Below, one piece after another: positions 57,734 to 64,000 of a stretch of 64,000 nt of DNA. The DNA is from Oscheius dolichura (Eukaryota; Nematoda; Chromadorea; Rhabditida; Rhabditidae), in assembly GCA_932521035.1 (NCBI GenBank), contig OW051497.1, positions 5,828,001 through 5,892,000 on the forward strand. Direction: 5' to 3'. The translations under genes were made by a program, and so were the position numbers. The notes beneath the pieces are model-generated. The model made no database searches. It had not been told where the DNA came from and saw only the letters and a program-made list of their open reading frames with translations. Numbering within the stretch: the stretch's first letter is position 1; every line of letters begins with the position of its first letter.

Positions 57734-58406
57734 AAATAGTTAATTCCTTGCTCATATCCCAAGAAACTTATTGTTCACCTCTTTTTAATTCTAAATCGTT
57801 CTGTCTTCAGCTGTTCTATAAAAACCGGCGCTAACTGACAATATGTATTAATCTGACTAGAAGTGCCCAGCTTAATCCGTGTATTACCTTTTTGTGAAGG
57901 GGCGCCTTGGCCGGCCGACGACCCGTTTTGTGTTGGCGGAGGCTCCGCGTTAGAGTCTCCCCCGTGCCGTTGGTTTTGGTCGAGATCTCCGGCTTTGACA
58001 AAACAAAAGCTTGACCATTCTGACAGTTGGCTGGCCGAATTCGGCTGGCTATGGGAAAAGGATCATAATCTGGTCAAACACCGTCGATTCCTCACTGTTA
58101 CGTAGAGTAGAAGGCGGGAAGCGTCGTCGAATAACATAGGTGTCAAATCCCTAGCTCAAAAAATGATGTCTCAATTTCGGAAATTTCGAGGCTCCGTTCC
58201 TCCGTAAGCCTTCGCTCGCAGAACACACACCCTCGACTCACCCGCTCAAAAAAACTTATCGTTTCAAATCCCAGTTTTTTTTATAACCAAATGATTTGGA
58301 GTAAGAACACAATTAAATAAGACATTTCATTACAAAACCTATAAACAAAGTTATGTTCACAATATCTACAAAGGTATCCCATTTCCTATGAAGCGCAGCT
58401 TCATCA
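57734..58406. other. convergent spacer before the His-rich gene
   Basis: Contains 3' UTRs of two converging genes. A GC-richer block (57890-57990, with GGCCGGCCGACGACCCG) differs in composition from its surroundings, but I could not match it to any element. On the minus strand a 7-bp perfect stem (ATGAAGC-GCA-GCTTCAT as read on plus, 58388-58404) starts directly after the proposed stop of the His-rich gene. Confidence 0.45.
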
Positions 58407-60909
58407 TCAGTGCTGAAAACTGTTGTCTCTTTATTATAAGCGCGATACCTTGGCGTGCTTCTTGGAGTGGTGAGACTTGTGGTGTCCGTGTTCTTTGTGG
58501 TGATGCTCCTTGTGATGGTGATGTCCAGACTCGTGGTGCTTCCCATGGTGTTCGTGATGATGGGCGTGTTCGGGTTCGGATTCCGAGGAGCTGCTAGAGG
58601 ACGAGCTAGAGGAAGAAGAGGAAGGCTTCTTCTCTTTGTGTTCATGATGCTACAATATTGAAGTTACTCATTACTGCCCGTTTTGAACCTTGTTGTGGTG
58701 CTTATGCCCTTTATGCTCCTTGTGCTCATGGTGTCCGTGTTGGTGCTCCTTGTGCTCCTTGTGTCCATGGTGTCCGTGTTTATGGTCATGAGCATGCTCG
58801 GCTTCCGACTCAGAGCTTGAACTGCTAGAAGAGGAGCTGGATTTCTTGTCCTCGTCGTGGTGATGCTCGACGTGGTGGTGCTAAATCTTTATTATGAAGG
58901 CAAATGGCACTTTCTCACCTTCTCGTGTTTTCCATGCTTCTTATGATGCTTGTGGCCGTGGTGGGCGTGCTCGTGATGCTCCTTATGTTCGTGGTGATGC
59001 CCGTGCTCATGGTGATGGCTGTGTTCAGGTTCAGACTCGCTGGAGGAGCTTGAGCTACTGGAGCTGTCCTTCTTCTGCTGGTGATGCTCGACGTGGTGAT
59101 GCTAAATCTTTGTTGTCCGGGCAATAAGTGCATATTCACCTTCTCATGCTTGCCATGTTTCTTATGGTGCTTGTGGCCATGGTGTTCAGTGTGTCCGTGC
59201 TCATGGTGATGAGTGTGCTCAGGCTCTGACTCGCTGGAGGAGCTTGAACTGCTAGAGGACGAGCTCGACTTCTCAGCCTTCTCATGGTGATGATGCTAAA
59301 ATCGTGCCTTTTTCTCTTACCTAGCCAGGCTATACCTTTTCATGTTTCTTTCCGTGATGCTTGTGGCCGTGGTGTTCCTTATGCTCATGATGCCCATGTT
59401 CATGATGGTGCCCGTGTTCGTGGTGATGTCCATGCTCGTGGTGGTGCTCGACATTATGGTGCTAGAAACATCTCTTTTTCATTATTGTTTGAAAACACAC
59501 CTTGTGGTGTTTGTGGCCATGATGCTCCTTATGATGGTGTTTTACGCTGTGGTGGTGATGAGTGTGCTCGGGCTCTGATTCAGAGCTAGAGCTGCTGGAA
59601 GATGAGGAGCTGGACTTCTCAGCCTTGTCATGGTGATGTTCCACGTGGTGGTGCTGAAATAATTATTATCCCTCTTAACCTGCAAAGTATACCTTTTCGT
59701 GTTTCTTTTCGTGGTGTTTGTGGCCATGCTCGTGGTGCTCATGGTGTCCGTGATGCTTCTTGTGATGTTGTTTTACACTATGGTGATGATGGGCGTGCTC
59801 GGGTTCAGATTCAGAGCTGGAGCTGGAAGAGGAAGAGCTAGACTTTTCCGCTTTGTCGTGGTGATGGTGCTCGACGTGGTGGTGCTAAAACTTGTTTGCT
59901 TTCATCCTCCCACCGAACAAACCTTTCCATGCTTGTGATGTTTGTGAGCGTGCTCGTGATGTCCGTGGTGCTCTTTGTGGTGATGGCCATGCTCGGGTTC
60001 CGATTCAGAGCTGGAACTGCTGGAAGAGGAAGAGCTGGATTTCTCGGCCTTATCATGATGATGATGTTCCACATGGTGGTGCTGAAGGGATAGTATTTTA
60101 TTTTCTGTTTTATGAAGCTGCACCTTTCCGTGCTTCTTTCCGTGATGCTTGTGGCTGTGTTCGTGGTGCACATGATGCTCCTTGTGGTGATGTTTCACAC
60201 TGTGATGATGGTGAGCATGTTCTGGCTCCGATTCAGAGCTTGAACTGCTTGAAGAGGAAGAACTGGCTTTCTTCTCTTCTTCCTGTTCATGGTGCTCTTT
60301 GTGATGCTGAAAATCGGAATTGTGAAAAGAATTCTGGTATCAATATACCTTTCCATGCTTGTGATGCTTGTGGTGACCGTGCTCATGATGCTGTTCCTTA
60401 ACCTTTTCTGCCTCGCTTTCAGAGGAAGAAGAGCTGCTAGAAGAGGAGGAGCCGGATTTGGCCTTCTCGTGATGAGCATGCTTATGCTCATGCTCACTCG
60501 CGGAAGATGAGCTGCTTGAAGATTTCTTCTCTTCATGATGATGAGCCTCGTGATGCTTTCCATGATGTTTCAGGTGGTGGTGATGCTTGTGGTGATGATG
60601 GTGCTTGCCGCTGTTGACAAAGTTCAGGAAGCCTGGAAATAGAGCCAGTGGATTGCAAGGTCTGGAGAATGCTTACCAGAGAAGTCGAGCGATCCGGTGC
60701 TGGTTCTCTTCTTGAACTCCTGCTTCAGGACATTCTTCCTCTGCTTCTCGTCAAGCTCAGAGAGAGCTTCTCTCACCTGGTCCACGTTGAGACCATTAGC
60801 CTCACCGGAGTGACGGTCAAAGATCTTCTCTGGAAGCACACATTATTGCCTGACCATATTAACAAGACTTACTGATTTGCTTCAGAGAGAGGGTCGAGTC
60901 GTGAGCCAT
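58407..60909 (-). CDS. histidine/serine-rich repeat protein with EF-hand-like N-terminal domain
   Basis: Twelve exons plus a likely two-codon last exon encode about 674 residues. Exons 1-3 (60873-60909, 60677-60829, 60349-60632) give MAHDSTLSLKQI and a helical head like a degenerate EF-hand pair (KIFDRHSGEANGLNVDQV; SGSLDFSG-type second loop) lacking most calcium ligands. His runs follow. Nine exons (60124-60306, 59923-60081, 59693-59884, 59501-59653, 59336-59461, 59140-59295, 58919-59101, 58689-58880, 58449-58649) each encode one repeat. A repeat is HHHVEHHH, a DKAEK-type linker, about ten serines, SESEPEH, then His clusters spaced by Gly, Glu and Lys ending in HGK or HEK. All nine lengths are multiples of three and all introns 38-42 bases. 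There is no signal peptide, so cytosolic. Histidine clusters should bind Zn, Cu or Ni, and the SESE tracts are casein-kinase-type phosphosites. No family known to me. Confidence 0.85.
58449..60306 (-). repeat. tandem array of nine phase-0 repeat exons
   Basis: Nine consecutive exon-plus-intron units of about 165-240 bases. Each exon begins with CAC CAC codons and ends with a Lys codon before GT; intron ends are similar among units. This indicates growth by tandem duplication of a whole exon with its intron. The unit at 59336-59461 lacks the serine tract and is built from HEHGHH repeats instead. Confidence 0.9.
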
Positions 60910-60947
60910 CTCGAATGGGATGAGTGCTAATCATGCTACAGTCTCTC

Positions 60948-60955
60948 CTTATATA
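60948..60955 (-). promoter_or_regulatory. TATA box of the His-rich gene
   Basis: TATATAAG on the minus strand, 39 bases upstream of the ATG at 60909. With a usual start 25-30 bases downstream, the 5' leader would be only about 10 bases. A strong TATA with a very short leader suggests high, perhaps inducible, transcription. Confidence 0.65.
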
Positions 60956-62494
60956 CAGAAAGTTTTATGGCCTGATATCTACTGCAACTTCGTGGCTGAT
61001 GTAACTCCGCCCTTTCGGGAGCACAACCTGAGACCGCTACTGATCCGGAAGGACACCAGTGACCCAAAAGATCACGTGCTGATCTGACGCAATAGAAGCA
61101 AGTTTCAGATATCCCGCGTTACATAGATCTTGTTAACGTTGGATTAACCCTTTCCACTTTTGACCTTTCGCAGCGCGCTACAATAAGGGAAGAGCACACG
61201 GTAACTACGCCGGTAACCTCAACAAAATTACTGTGGCTGATGCAAACAAGTTGAAATAATGATCAGAAGTTGTTTATCTCAAACCTTGCTCAGCAGCTCT
61301 CTAATTTCCATCAGGGTACCCGTTATTCCCCAGTATTACAGTATTTCTCACATACAACCATGCCTGTACCTCTTCCATTAGGTTTCAAATTAGGTAGCTC
61401 CTTCTAGAACACCACGTGGTCCTCATGGTCGTGGCAAACATAGATCACTCCTTCCCCACATGCGTGCTACTTTTACGGCAGCTGATTATTCATAGATAAG
61501 TGTTAATGACGCTTGCGATTAGAGAGTATTATTGCCAAGAAAAGATTCAGGCTATCACCAACTGAAGATCACCTTTGAAGGTGTTTCCCCGTGTTAATGG
61601 CAATTGTAGCGAATACTCAGGATTACTAAATAAAAGAGTACTAAACAAGGTTACTACAACACTAGCGAGTCCTCTAACTGGCACACTCAAAATTGCAATA
61701 TTCCTTCAGGTTGCAACAATGAGATCACCAAGAAAAGCTCACCAGTATTACGGAGAGAAAACTAATATTACTGTATCATCAGTCACATTCCTTTTTTGCA
61801 ATGAAAAGACTGGAAGATTCGCCAAGTCACCGCCTCTTATCATAAGTTTATATTTGGCTTTTCCAGAAAGTCCAAAATACAAGGAAACTTTAAAAAATAC
61901 ACTAATAAAATGAATATTCCGCACAGGCCGTTTCCTAAGGTTGAAGGTATCACAGCAGAAGGTAAAGAGAATTTCGCGGAGGTATAGTTTTTGCAGTCTA
62001 CACTTGCTTTCCACAATGTTCCAAGTTCAAAGAAGTGGTGTCCCATAAAAAAGTCTTAAATTCTATCTTTGTTGTTCGTCGATTCCCGAGATTCAAAAGA
62101 TCAAACTCCATATAAGGTTTTTTTGCAAGGGATCTGTGATGAGTCTTTTTATCAAAGCACAGCTGGTCTCAAAGTAGTCTTTATCTGCTTAATTCCTCCC
62201 ATACAGTAGGCACGTTCCGGCATCCCAATGATCTGCGTCGGCCTACTGCTGTGCTCTAAAGATAAAAGCCCCATTAATGATAAGAATGCCAGCAATGGTA
62301 GCTGTTCGAACTAGCCAAATACCAGAGAACAAGGAATGCGTCTTTATTAAAGCTTTGCTCGTATCTACAAAACCCGGACAAAGGGATTTTTTTTTCGCCC
62401 TGGACGAAGCAACCGGTAGACGATCAGCGTAGAACGCTCGTAATCAATGTTGAAATGAATCGGATAAGTACATACAAGGTAGGAATGGATTCGG
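60956..62494. other. spacer upstream of the His-rich gene
   Basis: No gene recognised. The left part should be the His-rich gene promoter. It contains GATATC and GATAAG-like sequences and a block with CACGTG near 61074 and 61411 (E-box type), but none forms a convincing cluster. The right part up to 62494 should hold the 3' UTR of the phospholipase D-like gene. Plus-strand frames such as 61575-61913 look random. Confidence 0.45.
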
Positions 62495-64000
62495 TTAGTT
62501 GAGAGGATGAGCGTAGGCACTATTCCAATCACGGTCAAATACAGCTTGCAACTGCTCCCTCACGCTGCCCTTGTCAGGAGACTGTACGGCAAAACCGACA
62601 CCAGCGGTGTTAGTGAAGTAGTCTCCAGCCCAATTAGAGGTACCTAAAAGGAATACGTATACAAACTGTATGAATGGTTACCAATGTATCCAGCCTTATC
62701 GGTGACCATGTACTTATTGTGGTTGACTCTGGTGAACGGCACCTTCTTTTGCTCTTCCGTTGCAGGTACTGCGAACCACTTCTGCAAATAAACACTTTGA
62801 CGAAAATAAGGAAAAGTGTATTCTTTTTCTTTTTCGGATTAACCAATCATTTTCCAATTTGTTTCATTCCCTATGTGTCATTCCCTTTTTGCGTTTATTA
62901 CCGTGATTACTAGATATTTCAATCCTCAACGAGTACTCCAAAGTTATAGAGTCCAGACGTACCGCATCGATAGAGCCGCTCTTCATAGCCGGGGATATGT
63001 CCATGAGGCTTTTCAGATAATGTTGAATTTCCTTTCGTGTATGTGGCCACTGACTGATGAGGAGGCGAACTCTGACGCCACGATAAGCAGCTTTACGTAA
63101 AGCAACATCTAGATCCGGCCAGTAGCTAAAATTGATCATCTATGAGATAACTCTGCGGCTTGCCTGTTGTTAGCGCCGTAGAGCGTAACTGGTATGAAAT
63201 CCATCACAGAGACACAAACAGACGACTCGGCCTGGTGGATGATTCCAACAATTGCATCCAAATCATTTTCTCTGTTCTTAGGATTAAACGGAGGAGGAGA
63301 ACTCTAAAATGTTAATTGGTATTGTAGTGGGCTCAACTCACGGAGATGAAGATTTTTGATCTAGCTTCATTTAAAGTTATCTCCATTGGATGTTCGGCAT
63401 TGTAGAGAGTACGGTATGCGATTGGCCAAGCAGGGGGAACTGTTGCTCCTTCCTCTCCCAGTTTCCAGTAGACAGAAAAAATGCGGAAGAGATCCCCCGC
63501 GACTGCTGCACAATCCCGTAGGACCACTCCCAGCTCTTTGACCTATGAAACGAGGTTTCAAAGTGGGCAATTAAAAAAGCAACCTCGGTTAGGGCCTTCC
63601 AGTCCATATTAGCCGATCCGATGTACACATTTTTCAGATCTGCTATGATGAACTTCGTGTGGAGCACGCCTCCTCCAAGAAGAGAAGTGAAATTGAGGGT
63701 TCGCACTTGAGCCAGTCCTTCTCTTGCGAGATAAGCCGACTCCGAGTTGTCTGAGAGACCCTTGGAAAGATCTTGAGCAATTAAAATCTAATAAAACGTT
63801 TTAAAAGTATAATTTTAGGTAAACCTTCACTCCCCGTTTGCCAGCATTGATCAAAGCTTGGAATACATCTTGGCCAGGCTTGGATGTGGGATAGGTCTCA
63901 TTCAAATTCCAGTAGAAAGCAGCTATCTCGATAGTTTTCTCTGCGTTTTCAATCATATCCTAAATACTTCGTAAGGAACTTTGTTTTCTCTGCCTCTACC
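62495..64000 (-). CDS. PLD3/PLD4-like phospholipase D family protein, N-terminus outside the window
   Basis: Both HKD catalytic motifs are present. The first is in LHTKFIIADLKNVYIGSANM (H-x-K-x4-D, about 63600-63670) and the second in NHNKYMVTDKAGYIG (about 62640-62740), followed by GTSNWAGDYF. Between them lie KELGVVLRDC, IFSVYWKLGEE, SSPPPFNPKNRENDLDAIV, the YWPDLDVALRKAAYRGVRVR segment and LLISQWPHT. The protein ends FDRDWNSAYAHPLN at 62495. Upstream, near 63840-63960, ENAEKTIEIAAFYWNLNET and GQDVFQALINAGKRGVKV complete the first half. This order is that of the PLD3/PLD4 group, luminal endolysosomal enzymes that act as single-strand 5' exonucleases in mammals. The transmembrane or signal N-terminus would lie beyond base 64000. 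Introns are about 40-50 bases. Confidence 0.9.

Noticed and set aside
58388..60563. Plus-strand frames opposite the His-rich exons, including long Val/Met/Leu-rich ones
   Set aside because: They are complements of His and Ser codons and are broken at every minus-strand intron.

Overview
The window is nuclear DNA from a nematode, most likely a chromadorean relative of Caenorhabditis. The Rab1 reading frame is almost the same as C. elegans RAB-1. Most introns are only about 35 to 50 bases and end in a T-rich tract plus CAG or TAG. Several start codons sit a few bases after a T-rich AG, the layout of spliced-leader addition. No prokaryotic operons, tRNA, rRNA or CRISPR arrays were seen. All genes below were assembled by eye from exon pieces, so terminal exons and first ATGs are less certain than internal exons.

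Layout, left half. A BTBD7-like BTB/BACK protein (1033-3507, minus) and rab-1 (4169-5664, plus) share a divergent promoter. They are followed by a secreted protein with two von Willebrand A domains (6466-8298, plus). Converging on it is a very extended chromatin-factor gene (8779 to at least 20264, minus) with ELM2, SANT and C2H2 finger modules, like C. elegans saeg-1 and human MIDEAS/TRERF1. About 10 kb of mostly gene-free sequence follows, holding two copies of a dispersed repeat and a 24-bp inverted repeat.

Middle. An SLC17-type anion transporter (30625-32384, plus) precedes a secreted Asn/Gly/Pro-rich protein (32929-33974, plus). An eIF4E gene (34156-35105, minus) has a possible small upstream partner. 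About 7 kb of pyrimidine-rich DNA without convincing genes leads into a complete phospholipase C-beta gene (egl-8 type, 42992-51019, plus).

Right end (51.9-64 kb). This is a compact accessory cluster: a one-domain secreted granulin, a flavin monooxygenase, a His-Asn type endonuclease-like protein, a small protein that may have an actinoporin/fruit-body-lectin-type fold, a very unusual histidine-rich repeat protein built from nine in-phase repeat exons, and a PLD3/PLD4-like phospholipase D that runs off the window.

How they fit together. Rab1 (ER-Golgi traffic), eIF4E (translation), PLC-beta (Gq signalling), the SAEG-1-like factor and the BTBD7 homologue are conserved housekeeping or signalling genes. 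The right-hand cluster looks like lineage-specific biology at the body or gut interface: secretion, metal handling, nucleic-acid degradation. The histidine-rich exon array is the strongest candidate for an undescribed system.
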